Shown here: positions 9,738 through 18,213 of the stretch, piece by piece
Layout of the letters: every line of letters starts with the position of its first letter
Numbering within the stretch: the stretch's first letter is position 1
NCBI RefSeq assembly: GCF_009765215.1
Contig: NZ_VLNV01000001.1
Coordinates: 806,001 to 870,000 of the forward strand
Length of the DNA: 64,000 nucleotides
Direction: 5' to 3'
Source: Lysobacter prati
GTDB taxonomy: Bacteria > Pseudomonadota > Gammaproteobacteria > Xanthomonadales > Xanthomonadaceae
The notes under the pieces: model-generated
Seen by the model: the letters and a program-made list of their open reading frames with translations, nothing else
Databases searched by the model: none
What the model was told of the DNA's origin: nothing
Position numbers and translations under genes: made by a program

Positions 9738-10309
9738 TGCGCCTGCACGCCATCAAGGCGGGCGATGAGGTCCATTGCCTGCGGCCACTTGCCGAAACCC
9801 GCCGCCGGGTTGAGGTGCCCGACCTGGCCGAGGTCCACCAGCTCGCTACCCCAGTCGTGTGCCAGCGACTGCGCACGCGAGTATGAACAAAGCGGATCGT
9901 TGCGACTGGCCGCAAGCAGGCTCGGGAACCCGAGTCGATTGCGCGGAATCGGCAGCCAGGCGTGCTCCCGCAATGTGTCCAGCGTCGGATAGCCGGCCGG
10001 AAACGGGATCTCCACGTCGGCAGGCGTGGCCAACAACGCGCCCTTGATCGGACGACGTCCCCCTGACGACAGCGCCCAGTGCGCGACCATCATCACCCCC
10101 GCACTGTGGGCGACGAGGATCACCGGGCCGTCGATGGCGGCCAGCGCACGATCCAGCGCCTCCACCCGCGCGGTGCAACTGAGTTTGTCCTGCTCCAGCG
10201 GCGGGACCGTATGCACTTTGGGCAATCCCAACGCGAGCAGCGTCTGCCAATGCTCTGGCACGTGCTCACGCAGCCCCGGAACGATGAGCACGGTTGATTG
10301 GATGGTCAT
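9728..10309 (-). CDS. RBBP9/YdeN family alpha/beta hydrolase
   Basis: The 193-residue small serine hydrolase shows PGLREHVPEHWQ near the N-terminus, the nucleophile elbow VAHSAGVMM (in place of GxSxG), an Asp in SRNDPLCS and a His in GHLNPAAGFG, as in the RBBP9/DUF1234 family. The biochemical role of this family in bacteria is poorly defined. The start ATG at 10309 is chosen because GAGGAA precedes it. It is the last gene of the minus-strand operon and lies 24 bp after the DsbA-like gene. It may hydrolyse an ester or thioester intermediate of the operon's pathway (inference). Confidence 0.85.
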   Translation of the reverse strand: MTIQSTVLIVPGLREHVPEHWQTLLALGLPKVHTVPPLEQDKLSCTARVEALDRALAAIDGPVILVAHSAGVMMVAHWALSSGGRRPIKGALLATPADVEIPFPAGYPTLDTLREHAWLPIPRNRLGFPSLLAASRNDPLCSYSRAQSLAHDWGSELVDLGQVGHLNPAAGFGKWPQAMDLIARLDGVQAQPG

Positions 10310-10333
10310 GGCAGTTTCCTCGTGCAACGCTTC

Positions 10334-10999
10334 TTACGATCCCGCGCCTTCGATTCCGGGAAGCACCTGCACGGCCTTGCTCATGGCCATCAGCAGGATC
10401 GCGGCATCACGCGCACCGGAAAGGGACAGACGTCCGTTGAACCCGAAGTGCGGCACGCCCTCCACGGCAGCGGTGGTCGCCACGTTGCCTGCGTCTGCCT
10501 GCGCCGCGTCGACGATATGCGAGGGCAAGCCAACTTCGGCCGCGAGCGCTCGCAACGTCGCCGCGTCACCTATGTCCTCGCCGCGCTGGAAGTAGCCGGC
10601 GAACAGGCGATCGAGCAGTGCCTCGTACAACGCCACCCCACCCTGCGCCGAAGCGCGGTTAAGCAGATGGTGTGCCCTGGCGGTGTTGGGCATGCGCTCG
10701 ATGGCGGACAGGTCGAGGTCAAGCCCGACGCTGCTGGCCGACTGCGTCACCTGCTTCTGCCGTCGCCGGACCGCTTCGGGCGAGCCCAGCCGCCGTTCGT
10801 AGAATTCGGCGAAGGGCAGCCCGGACGCCGGCACGTCGGGCAGCAGCTGCACCGGCTGCCACACGGTCTCCACGTCGACCGCCGGAAACATCTGCGTGAA
10901 CTTGCCGCGCGCCATCGCGAACTGGTGCTTGCCAATGAAGCACCAGGGGCAGATCAGATCGAAGTGGATGGTGACCGTGAGCTTGTTGCTGGCGCTCAC
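10334..10999 (-). CDS. FrnE-like DsbA family oxidoreductase
   Basis: The 221-residue thioredoxin-fold protein carries FDLICPWCFIGKHQF near the N-terminus. CPWC is the active-site motif typical of FrnE / 2-hydroxychromene-2-carboxylate isomerase relatives. VEGVPHFGFNG near the C-terminus supplies the cis-Pro (GVP) loop. There is no signal peptide, so it is cytosolic. The start is GTG at 10999, which overlaps the stop of the MFS gene as GTGA. It could be a disulfide isomerase or a glutathione-dependent isomerase acting in the pathway; the sequence cannot decide between them. Confidence 0.88.
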   Translation of the reverse strand: MSASNKLTVTIHFDLICPWCFIGKHQFAMARGKFTQMFPAVDVETVWQPVQLLPDVPASGLPFAEFYERRLGSPEAVRRRQKQVTQSASSVGLDLDLSAIERMPNTARAHHLLNRASAQGGVALYEALLDRLFAGYFQRGEDIGDAATLRALAAEVGLPSHIVDAAQADAGNVATTAAVEGVPHFGFNGRLSLSGARDAAILLMAMSKAVQVLPGIEGAGS

Positions 11000-12321
11000 G
11001 TCTGCGCCTGCAGGCCGGCAGCGCAGCTGTGCGTGTCGGTCGTTACCTGCTGGACGTCGGTCAGGTAATGGCGCTTGGCGAAATAGAACACGGCGGCGGC
11101 CGCTACGCTGATCAGCGGCACCAGCTGGAATGCCTTCGCCAGGCCCAGCGCATCGGCGAGCAGGCCTGTAACCAGCGGCCCCGCGGCGAGCCCAAGCAGA
11201 TTGTTGGCCAGCGTCAGCGTCGCGAACGCAGTGCCGTGGATCGGCAGCGGCGTGAGATTGGCGACCATCGCGCCCGCCGGACCACTGGTGCCGGCCGCCA
11301 GGAACATGCCCAGGGCGATCATGACCAGTTGCGGCGTTCCGTGCGGCAGCGTGAATGCCAGTGACAGCAGAGCACAGCTGCCGAGGCAGTAGGCAATGGC
11401 AAGGCTGAACTTGTGTTCCGGCGCGTTGCGGCACATGCGATCGCTGAGCATGCCGCAGGCGATCATGCCGATCCCGCTGACCAGCACGATGATGGCCGAC
11501 ACTCCCCCAGCCACGTCGGTGGCCATCGCGTAGTAGCGATTGAGGTAGCTGGGAATCCAGACGATGACCGTGCCGCCGACGAACAGCTGCAGGCCACTGC
11601 CGATGTAGGCGCCGACCACCGACCGACTGTTGACCAGGCTGCGCAGCGGGACCCGTGCGGCCGGCGGCGCGTCGACGCGTGACTGATCCGCCCGCACGGG
11701 TGGCGAGATGCGCTTTTCCCTGACGATGATCGGATACAGCAACGCCAGCACCAGGCCAAACAAGGCCATCACCGCGAATGCCCAGCGCCAGCCCAGGTGT
11801 GCGGCCACGGCCCCGCCCAGCGCCATGCCCAGCACCGAGCCGAACATGCCACCGGCCATGAAGGCACCCGTCAGCGTGGCCCGCATGTCCTTCGGAAACA
11901 CCGACAGCACCACGGCAATGCCGACGCTGCCGTATGCCGCTTCGCCTACGCCGACGAAGAAGCGCGCGACCAGCATCTGTGGGTACTGCTGCGCCAGCGC
12001 GCAGCCCAGCGTGGCCAGGCTCCAGATGCCCGCCATCAGCGCCAGGCTCTTCACCCGCCCGAAACGGTCGGCGAGCAGCGACAACGGGAACGTCAGCAAC
12101 CCCACCATCAGCGCGACGATGCCGCTCAGCAGCCCGAGGCGGGCATCGGTCAGTGCCCACTCCTGCTTGAGCAGCGGGAACACGGCATTGAGCACCTGCC
12201 GGGACATGTAGTCCGACAGCAGCAGGCCGAAGCTCAGGCCGAACACGACCCAGGCGTACCGCCGCGGAATGCGTGCGCCGGGGTCGTCGTTGCCATGATC
12301 CGGAAGGGAGTGGTAAGCCAT
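10996..12321 (-). CDS. MFS transporter
   Basis: The 441-residue major facilitator has 12 predicted transmembrane helices. The loop 2-3 motif appears as LLADRFGRVKSLALM and the sequence resembles the anion:cation symporter / aromatic-acid transporter group (DYMSRQVLNAVFPLLK in TM1). It is preceded by the BKACE gene with 45 bp between, and overlaps the DsbA-like gene by 4 bases. It probably imports the hydrophilic acid substrate or exports an intermediate of the pathway encoded by this operon. Confidence 0.88.
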   Translation of the reverse strand: MAYHSLPDHGNDDPGARIPRRYAWVVFGLSFGLLLSDYMSRQVLNAVFPLLKQEWALTDARLGLLSGIVALMVGLLTFPLSLLADRFGRVKSLALMAGIWSLATLGCALAQQYPQMLVARFFVGVGEAAYGSVGIAVVLSVFPKDMRATLTGAFMAGGMFGSVLGMALGGAVAAHLGWRWAFAVMALFGLVLALLYPIIVREKRISPPVRADQSRVDAPPAARVPLRSLVNSRSVVGAYIGSGLQLFVGGTVIVWIPSYLNRYYAMATDVAGGVSAIIVLVSGIGMIACGMLSDRMCRNAPEHKFSLAIAYCLGSCALLSLAFTLPHGTPQLVMIALGMFLAAGTSGPAGAMVANLTPLPIHGTAFATLTLANNLLGLAAGPLVTGLLADALGLAKAFQLVPLISVAAAAVFYFAKRHYLTDVQQVTTDTHSCAAGLQAQT

Positions 12322-12366
12322 GGATTGAACCTGCAGTTCAGTAGGCGGGAGTCATGCGGGCGCGCC

Positions 12367-13422
12367 TCAGGCGGGCTGAGGAACGCCCTTCCAGACCGGT
12401 CGACGGTTCGGTGCGAAGCCATTCGCCGCCAGCGTCTCGTCGGCATCCTTGTAGAAGGTCCCGATCTTGTAGATCTCGCGCGCCTGTGCCGGGGTGGCGA
12501 TGTCGCGGCCGAACTCGCGCGAGATCCGCACCAGCTGCTCGATCTGCTCGACGCTGCCCATCTTGCGGTCACGACGCTGGGTCCAGATGTTGTCCTCGTT
12601 GCCGCAACGCACGTGCAGGCCCATGGCGATCGCCATCATGTTCAGCGGCAGCACGTTGAGCATCGACGACTCCAGCGTCAGCACCGATCCATCCGGGCAG
12701 CCGCGGACGAAGTTGGCCAGGTTGTAGAGGTTCGGCGCATCGAAGCCACCACCGATCGCCACCCAGGTCAGGATCAGCGGCACGTTGCAGGTGCCCTTGC
12801 GCATCATGCGCTCGACCGTCTCCAGCTGGGTGATGTTGGCAAGCTGGAAATGGGTCTGGATGCCATTGGCCGACAGCCGGCGGATATGCTCCTCGACCCA
12901 CTCAGGACCGGCCGGAATGGTCATCTCGCGATAGGCGCGGTAACCCTCCGGCGTGCCCAGGCTGGTGCCGGCCAGGTCGGCCTCGCACATCTGCTCGACC
13001 ACGTTCATCTGGTTGGTGTTGATGGCGATCGTGACCTGGTCCGGCGCGGGCGCCAGCTCGGCCAGCATGTGCCGGGTGTCGTCGGACAACCACTTGGCGA
13101 CGTTGCCCTCGCCTTCCGGCGCGAACGAAATCGAACCGCCGACTTGCAGGATCATGTCGGGCACGCGCGAGCGGATGCCGGCCAGCAGCTCGTTGAACAT
13201 GGACAGGCGCTTGGAACCCTTGCCGTCGAGTTCACGCACGTGCAGGTGCAGCACGGTGGCACCGGCGTTGTAGCAATCGACCGCCTTCTGGATGTGCTCC
13301 TCCATCGTCACCGGGATGTCCTCCGGGAAGTCCGAAGGCAGCCACTCCGGACCGTACGGCGCGGCGGTGATCACCAGCTTGGGCTGGTTCTCTGGGAACA
13401 ACGATCCATCGAGGAAGTTCAT
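12367..13422 (-). CDS. BKACE family beta-keto acid cleavage enzyme (DUF849)
   Basis: The 351-residue protein belongs to the 3-keto-5-aminohexanoate cleavage enzyme family (DUF849). These Zn-dependent TIM-barrel enzymes condense a beta-keto acid with acetyl-CoA, releasing acetoacetate and a new acyl-CoA. The zinc-binding HxH (VLHLHVREL, about residue 60) and the conserved GLHVRCGNEDNIW segment (about 270) are present. The N-terminal LVITAAPYGPEW is typical of the family. BKACE members act on very different keto acids (amino-hexanoate, dehydrocarnitine, beta-ketoglutarate, ketoadipate-like), so the substrate stays open. It sits between the dioxygenase and transporter genes of the operon. Confidence 0.92.
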   Translation of the reverse strand: MNFLDGSLFPENQPKLVITAAPYGPEWLPSDFPEDIPVTMEEHIQKAVDCYNAGATVLHLHVRELDGKGSKRLSMFNELLAGIRSRVPDMILQVGGSISFAPEGEGNVAKWLSDDTRHMLAELAPAPDQVTIAINTNQMNVVEQMCEADLAGTSLGTPEGYRAYREMTIPAGPEWVEEHIRRLSANGIQTHFQLANITQLETVERMMRKGTCNVPLILTWVAIGGGFDAPNLYNLANFVRGCPDGSVLTLESSMLNVLPLNMMAIAMGLHVRCGNEDNIWTQRRDRKMGSVEQIEQLVRISREFGRDIATPAQAREIYKIGTFYKDADETLAANGFAPNRRPVWKGVPQPA

Positions 13423-13491
13423 GGGTATCTCCGTGAAAGGCGCGGCGGTGGTGCAATCGGATCGGCGGTGCCGGATGGGATCAGCTCGGGG

Positions 13492-14340
13492 TCAGCAGGT
13501 CGCGTCGCCGATGATTCCTGCGCGCTCCATCTTTCGGTGGCACGGCGGGTAATCCATCACTGCGTAATGCTGGGTGCTGCGGTTGTCCCAGATGGCGATG
13601 CTGTTGGGCGTCCAGCGCCAGCGGACCTGGTACTCGGGAACGTGGGCCTGGCTGATCAGGTACTGCAGCAGTTGCTGCGCGCCTGCCGTGTAGTCCTGGC
13701 CATATCGCACGTTGTCGGGCGTGTGGAAGTTGGTGAAGTGCGTGGTGAAGGCGTTGACGAACAGGATCTTCTCGCCGGTGTCCGGATGGATTCGCACCAC
13801 CGGATGCTCGGCATCGGGAAACTGTTGCTTCAAGGCCAGCCGCTTCTCGATCGGCATGGCCGCGCCAAAGGTCGCTTCGATGCTGTGCCGGGCGCGCAGG
13901 CCCTGGATCTGCTGCTTGATGTGGCCGGGCAGCTTCTCGTAGGCGAGCACCATGTTCGCCCACATGGTGTCGCCACCCGCCGGCGGGCACTCCACGCAGC
14001 GCAGCACGCAGCCGAACGGTGGCGCCACGCGCCACGTCGCGTCACTGTGCCAGGCGTTCTCGTAGCGCTCGTTGGGCTGCTCGGGCGACTTGTAGATGCG
14101 CACCAGTCCGGGATGCTCCGGGTCGCTGCCCGCGACCGGGTGATCCTCCAGCTCGCCGAAGCGCCGTGCGAAAGCCACGTGCTCGGCGCGGGTGATGTCC
14201 TGGTCGCGCAGGAACAGGACCTTGTGCCGGACCAGCAATTGGCGCAGTTCCTGGAACAGGCCATCGTCGTCGATGGCATCGGCAAGATCGACGCCGACCA
14301 GCTCGGCTCCGATGGCACAGGTCAGCAGTTCGGCGCGCAT
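13492..14340 (-). CDS. TauD/TfdA family Fe(II)/2-oxoglutarate dioxygenase
   Basis: The 282-residue enzyme shows the Fe-binding HxD as AWHSDATWR (about residue 97) and the distal His in AIWDNRSTQHYAVMD (about 255), with the 2-oxoglutarate-binding Arg expected shortly after (CHRKMER). FLRDQDITRAEHVAFARRFGE near residue 45 is the common N-terminal motif. The family hydroxylates small acids such as taurine, 2,4-D, alkyl sulfates and gamma-butyrobetaine. It starts 11 bp downstream of the quinone oxidoreductase and is followed by the BKACE gene, so hydroxylation, oxidation to a keto acid and BKACE cleavage is a plausible order (inference). Confidence 0.92.
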   Translation of the reverse strand: MRAELLTCAIGAELVGVDLADAIDDDGLFQELRQLLVRHKVLFLRDQDITRAEHVAFARRFGELEDHPVAGSDPEHPGLVRIYKSPEQPNERYENAWHSDATWRVAPPFGCVLRCVECPPAGGDTMWANMVLAYEKLPGHIKQQIQGLRARHSIEATFGAAMPIEKRLALKQQFPDAEHPVVRIHPDTGEKILFVNAFTTHFTNFHTPDNVRYGQDYTAGAQQLLQYLISQAHVPEYQVRWRWTPNSIAIWDNRSTQHYAVMDYPPCHRKMERAGIIGDATC

Positions 14341-14351
14341 GTCGGGCTTCC

Positions 14352-15332
14352 TCAGATCACGAAGATCGACGAGCCGGTGGTCTTGCGGGACTCCAGGTCA
14401 CGATGGGCCTGCACCGCATCCTGCAGCGCATAGCGCTGGTTGATGCCGATGCGGATGCGACCGGCCGCGACGTGGTCGAACAGTTCGGCGGCCAGCTCGG
14501 CCTTCTCGGCAGGATCGGCGATGTAATCCGCCAGCGCCGGGCGGGTCATGTACAGCGAACCCTTGATCGCCAGCACCTGCGGGTTGAACGGCGGGATCGG
14601 TCCCGACGCGGTGCCGACGCAGACCATCAGGCCGCGGCGCTTGAGCGAATCGAGCGAGGCCTCGAACGTGGTCTTGCCGACGCTGTCGAATACCACCGAC
14701 ACCCCTGCCCCGCCGGTCAGCTCGCGCACGCGCTTGGCGACGTCTTCATGGCTGTAGTTGATGACGTGGTCGCAACCGTGGGCGCGCGCGATCTCGGCCT
14801 TGGCTTCGGTCGACACCGTGCCGATCACGGTCAGGCCAAGCAGCTTCGCCCACTGCGAGACGATCAGGCCGACACCGCCGGCGGCGGCATGCAGCAGGAT
14901 CGAATCCCCCACCTTGAACGGATAGATGCGGCGCATCAGGTAGGCCGCGGTCAGGCCGCGCATGGTCATGGCGGCAGCGGTCTCGCAGGCGATGGCCTCG
15001 GGCAACTTGATCAGCGGCGCCGCCGGCACCAGGCGCTCGGTGCTGTAGGCACCCAGCGTGTTGATGAATCCGGTATAGGTGACGCGGTCGCCGATGCCGA
15101 CCTGGTCGACGTCAGGGCCCACCGCCTCGACCACGCCCGCCGCCTCGACACCGATGCCGGCTGGCAGCGGGATCACATACGTGCCGTTGCGAAAATAGGT
15201 GTCGGCGTAGTTCAGGCCGACCGCGACATGGCGCAACCGCACCTGGCCCGGGCCAGGCTCGCCGACCGCGACGGACTCGTAGCGCAGGACCTCGGGGCCA
15301 CCGGCCTGGTGGAATCGAACAGCGTGGGCCAT
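14352..15332 (-). CDS. Quinone oxidoreductase-like NADPH-dependent reductase/dehydrogenase
   Basis: This 326-residue medium-chain dehydrogenase/reductase is of the zeta-crystallin/Qor type. Its hallmarks are GPGQVRLRHVAVGLNYADTY near residue 30, GIGVEAAGVVEAVG near 65, and the nucleotide-binding AAAGGVGLIVSQWAKLLG near 150. The alcohol-dehydrogenase zinc ligands are absent. It is the first gene of the six-gene minus-strand operon, whose promoter lies between it and the divergent AraC regulator. It may reduce an enone or quinone, or act as an alcohol oxidoreductase in the pathway. Confidence 0.9.
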   Translation of the reverse strand: MAHAVRFHQAGGPEVLRYESVAVGEPGPGQVRLRHVAVGLNYADTYFRNGTYVIPLPAGIGVEAAGVVEAVGPDVDQVGIGDRVTYTGFINTLGAYSTERLVPAAPLIKLPEAIACETAAAMTMRGLTAAYLMRRIYPFKVGDSILLHAAAGGVGLIVSQWAKLLGLTVIGTVSTEAKAEIARAHGCDHVINYSHEDVAKRVRELTGGAGVSVVFDSVGKTTFEASLDSLKRRGLMVCVGTASGPIPPFNPQVLAIKGSLYMTRPALADYIADPAEKAELAAELFDHVAAGRIRIGINQRYALQDAVQAHRDLESRKTTGSSIFVI

Positions 15333-15394
15333 GGCAGTTTTCGCAACCTCTCAACTATGAATCGGGGACCCCCTGTAGGGGTCTTACGGCTTCG

Positions 15395-15400
15395 ACTATA
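15395..15400 (-). promoter_or_regulatory. Inferred -10 box of the quinone oxidoreductase operon
   Basis: On the minus strand this is TATAGT within CCTATAGTCGA, identical over 11 bases to the box at 1091-1101 and placed exactly 42 nt from its palindrome, as in the other operon. Confidence 0.6.
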
Positions 15401-15442
15401 GGCAGGCGGAGAGGCGCAATTCTTTGCAAACAGCGACACGTA

Positions 15443-15461
15443 TTTCTCATATGATGACAAA
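15443..15461. promoter_or_regulatory. Palindromic operator between qor-like and araC-like genes
   Basis: TTTCTCAT-ATG-ATGACAAA is a palindrome with one mismatched pair; read on the minus strand it is TTTGTCAT-CAT-ATGAGAAA. It matches the perfect palindrome at 1032-1050. It ends 23 bp before the AraC-family ATG, so binding here could activate the leftward operon and also control the regulator itself. Confidence 0.65.
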
Positions 15462-15484
15462 GTGCCCGAGCCTGGAACCGGTCC

Positions 15485-16510
15485 ATGAGCAGCCTCATCC
15501 GTGCCGCCACGCTGAAGAACTATTTCGAAGTGGCGCAGCAACTCGGCCTCAATCCGCAGCCGCTGCTGCGTCTGGCCGGGTTGAGCCGGACGATGCTGTC
15601 CGACCCCGAACGGCGCATCCCCGCCGCCGCCGCCGTCAAGCTGCTGGAGGATTCCGCCCGGCAGACCGCCTGCGACACCTTCGGCCTGCGCATGGCCGAG
15701 TCGCGACAGCTGTCGGATTTCGGCGTGGTCAGCTTGTTGCTGATCCACCAGCCGACGCTGCGCGACGCCCTGATGACGACCATGAAGTATCGACACCTGC
15801 TCAACGAGCTGCTGGCGATCCATGTCGAAGAGAGAGGACGCACGGTGGTGATTCGGGAGGAGTTCGTGCCCGGTCCCGGCCCAACCTCGCGCCAGGCCAT
15901 CGAACTGGCGATGGGCGCGCTGTATCGCCTGTGCGGATTCCTGCTCGGGCCGCACTGGAAGCCGCACAGCGTGCACTTCACCCACGGCCCTCCGGAGAAC
16001 CTGCTGGTCCACCGCCGCGTCTTCCGCTGCGCCACCGAGTTCAACCGCGACTTCAACGGTATCGTTTGCGACGCCGCCGACCTGACCTACCGCAATCCTT
16101 CGGCCGACCCGGCCATGGCCATGTACGTCAAACGCCTCGTGGAGTCGCTGCCGACCCCCGACAAGAATTCAATCACCACCGACGTACGCAAGGATCTCTA
16201 CATCCTGATGCCGATGGGCCAGGCCACCATCGAGCAGGTGGCGCACGGCCGCGGCATGAACGTGCGCACGTTGCAGCGCCGCCTCGAAGAAGCCGACGCG
16301 ACCTTCTCCGACATCCTCAATTCGGTCCGCACCGACCTGGCGGTTCGCTACATGGAGAACCGCAACTACTCGTTGCAGGTGGTCGGGCGGCTGTTGGGAT
16401 TCTCCGCGCCCAGTTCGTTCACGCGCTGGTTCACGGCCGAGTTCGGCATGGCGCCACGGGCGTGGCGCAAGGACCTGCGCTCTCGCAGCGAGCTGCCGAA
16501 GAGTCGCTGA
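15485..16510 (+). CDS. AraC family transcriptional regulator
   Basis: This 341-residue regulator has an N-terminal arabinose-binding-like/OruR-type sensor domain (residues 1 to about 205; LNPQPLLRLAGLSRTML, RQLSDFGVVSLLLIHQPTLRDAL) and a C-terminal double helix-turn-helix (residues about 235-335; GRGMNVRTLQRRLEEADATFSDIL, then VGRLLGFSAPSSFTRWFTAEFG). It is divergent from the quinone oxidoreductase operon, with the shared palindrome in between. It is the only transcription factor encoded near the two convergent operons and is the natural candidate to co-activate both in response to a pathway compound. Confidence 0.92.
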   Translation: MSSLIRAATLKNYFEVAQQLGLNPQPLLRLAGLSRTMLSDPERRIPAAAAVKLLEDSARQTACDTFGLRMAESRQLSDFGVVSLLLIHQPTLRDALMTTMKYRHLLNELLAIHVEERGRTVVIREEFVPGPGPTSRQAIELAMGALYRLCGFLLGPHWKPHSVHFTHGPPENLLVHRRVFRCATEFNRDFNGIVCDAADLTYRNPSADPAMAMYVKRLVESLPTPDKNSITTDVRKDLYILMPMGQATIEQVAHGRGMNVRTLQRRLEEADATFSDILNSVRTDLAVRYMENRNYSLQVVGRLLGFSAPSSFTRWFTAEFGMAPRAWRKDLRSRSELPKSR

Positions 16511-16522
16511 TAAGCCCCAAAC

Positions 16523-16553
16523 CTGTCCCGGACGCAATGTGCGCCCGGGACAG
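16523..16553. terminator. Bidirectional hairpin between araC-like and arylsulfatase genes
   Basis: CTGTCCCGGACGC-AATGT-GCGCCCGGGACAG gives a 13-bp stem with one mismatch and a 5-nt loop, 13 nt after the AraC-family stop and 11 nt before the convergent arylsulfatase stop. There is no long T tract on either side. Confidence 0.55.
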
Positions 16554-16563
16554 TGGATCCACC

Positions 16564-18114
16564 TCAGTTGGGATGCAGGGACTCAAGCTTCTTCAAACGT
16601 TTCACCGCATCTTCCTGCTTCAACAGCCCATAGTTGATGGCACCTGCATTGAGACCGCTGCCGGCCTGGTACGGGTAGTCCATGAAGTCGGAGAAGAACG
16701 CCTTGATCGCCCCCATCACCGGGACGATCAGCCACATCTGCCTGGCCAGGAATTCGATCGCACCTCCGCCGTCTTCCAGTCCGCGCTCATAGGGATCCAT
16801 GCGCAGGTTGCAGATCGTCGCCCAGTTGGTCACGGTGCGTGAACCGGTTGCAATGTTCCCGTGCGCCTGCACGGCGAAACTCAGCTTCCAGTCCTGGTAG
16901 CGCAGCGCATTGAGGCTGCCGCCCTGGTCGAAATAGAAGATCGCGTCGCGCGGCCCCTTCTTCTCCTTGCCCTGGAAGAACGGCATGAAGTTGAAGCCAT
17001 CCAGCTTGACCTTGAACTTCTTCTTGCCGAGCGTCGTGCCCTTGGCCAGTTGCTCCTTGATGTCAGGCACCCCCGCCGCTGCACACAGCGTGGGGAACAT
17101 GTCCAGAAGCGAGATCGGGTCGTTGATGACGGTGCCCGGCGCGAGCACGCCCGGCCAGCGGATCGCCATCGGGATGCGGAAGCCACCTTCCCAGGTCGAG
17201 CCCTTCTCGCCTCGGAACATCGTCATCGCGCCGTCCGGCCACAAGGCGATCTCCGCGCCGTTGTCGGTCGTGTAGACGACGATGGTGTTGTCGTCGATGC
17301 CAAGTTCGTCCAGCAGGTCGAGCAGTTCGCCGACGTGGCCGTCGTGTTCGACCATGCCGTCGGCATGCATGCCCTTGCCCGTCTTGCCCAGTGACTCCTT
17401 CTTCAGGTGGGTGAAGACATGCATGCGTGTGGTGTTGAACCACACGAAGAACGGTTGTTCGTCCTTTACGCTCTTCTTGATGAACTTCTGCGCGGCACCC
17501 AGGAACTCCTCGTCGACCGTCGGCATCCGCTTGATATTCAGCGGGCCGGTGTCTTCGATCTTGCCGCCAGCGTATGAGTGGATCACGCCGCGCGGCCCGA
17601 ACTTCTTCTTGAACGCCGGATCCTTCGGATAGAAGTAGCCCTCGGGCTCTTCTTCGGCGTTGAGGTGGTAGAGGTTGCCGAAGAACTCGTCGAAGCCATG
17701 ATTGGTCGGAAGATGCTGATCCTGGTCGCCGAGGTGGTTCTTGCCAAACTGTCCGGTCGCATAGCCCTGGCTCTTCATCGCATCGGCAATGGTGGGCATC
17801 CAGTCGGTGATTCCGTGCGGGTCGCCTGGCATGCCGATGGTGAGCAGGCCGGTCCGGAACGGTTCCTGGCCGAGGATGAACGAGGCGCGTCCGGCGGTAC
17901 AACTCTGCTGCCCATAGGAGTCGGTGAACAGCGCGCCTTCGTTGGCGATGCGGTCGATGTTGGGTGTCTGGTAGCCCATGAGACCGCGCGTGTAGGCGCT
18001 GATCTGCGGAATGCCGATGTCATCGCCAAAGATGACCAGGATGTTGGGCTTGCTGGAGGATGCGGCTTTGGATGAGCTACGCCCGCTCTTGGCGGGGGCT
18101 TTCTTGGGGGTCAT
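16564..18114 (-). CDS. Arylsulfatase (type I, formylglycine-dependent)
   Basis: The 516-residue sulfatase hydrolyses sulfate esters. The active-site signature is QQSCTAGRASF (about residue 85), in which Cys would be oxidised to formylglycine (C-x-A-x-R form). Metal ligands appear as FGDDIG near residue 30 and TTDNGAEIALW near 285; GYATGQFGKNHLGD near 135 supplies the conserved Lys/His. ATG 18114 is used because AAGGAG precedes it. The N-terminus (PKKAPAKSGRSSSKAASSSK) is Lys/Ser/Ala-rich with no hydrophobic signal peptide, so the enzyme appears cytosolic unless exported another way. No formylglycine-generating enzyme gene is in the window. Confidence 0.9.
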   Translation of the reverse strand: MTPKKAPAKSGRSSSKAASSSKPNILVIFGDDIGIPQISAYTRGLMGYQTPNIDRIANEGALFTDSYGQQSCTAGRASFILGQEPFRTGLLTIGMPGDPHGITDWMPTIADAMKSQGYATGQFGKNHLGDQDQHLPTNHGFDEFFGNLYHLNAEEEPEGYFYPKDPAFKKKFGPRGVIHSYAGGKIEDTGPLNIKRMPTVDEEFLGAAQKFIKKSVKDEQPFFVWFNTTRMHVFTHLKKESLGKTGKGMHADGMVEHDGHVGELLDLLDELGIDDNTIVVYTTDNGAEIALWPDGAMTMFRGEKGSTWEGGFRIPMAIRWPGVLAPGTVINDPISLLDMFPTLCAAAGVPDIKEQLAKGTTLGKKKFKVKLDGFNFMPFFQGKEKKGPRDAIFYFDQGGSLNALRYQDWKLSFAVQAHGNIATGSRTVTNWATICNLRMDPYERGLEDGGGAIEFLARQMWLIVPVMGAIKAFFSDFMDYPYQAGSGLNAGAINYGLLKQEDAVKRLKKLESLHPN

Positions 18115-18213
18115 GACGATCTCCTTGTGGGGGCAGCCGCTCGAGTCGCACTGAGGAGAGCGGTCCAAGGATTGTTGACAGTCAGCGTCTGCCTTTTGTG
18201 AAGGGGCGGCTTG

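Noticed and set aside
10334-12160. A single 608-residue protein spanning the DsbA-like gene and the antisense frame of the MFS gene
   Set aside because: The upstream part of the frame is low-complexity Arg/Ala shadow sequence. The MFS protein is in another frame, and the DsbA-like gene has its own GTG overlapping the MFS stop.
11797-14433. An 878-residue plus-strand open frame opposite the BKACE and dioxygenase genes
   Set aside because: It is the antisense of three well-supported enzymes, as is common in high-GC DNA. Its translation has no recognisable domain and is rich in His, Arg and Gln.
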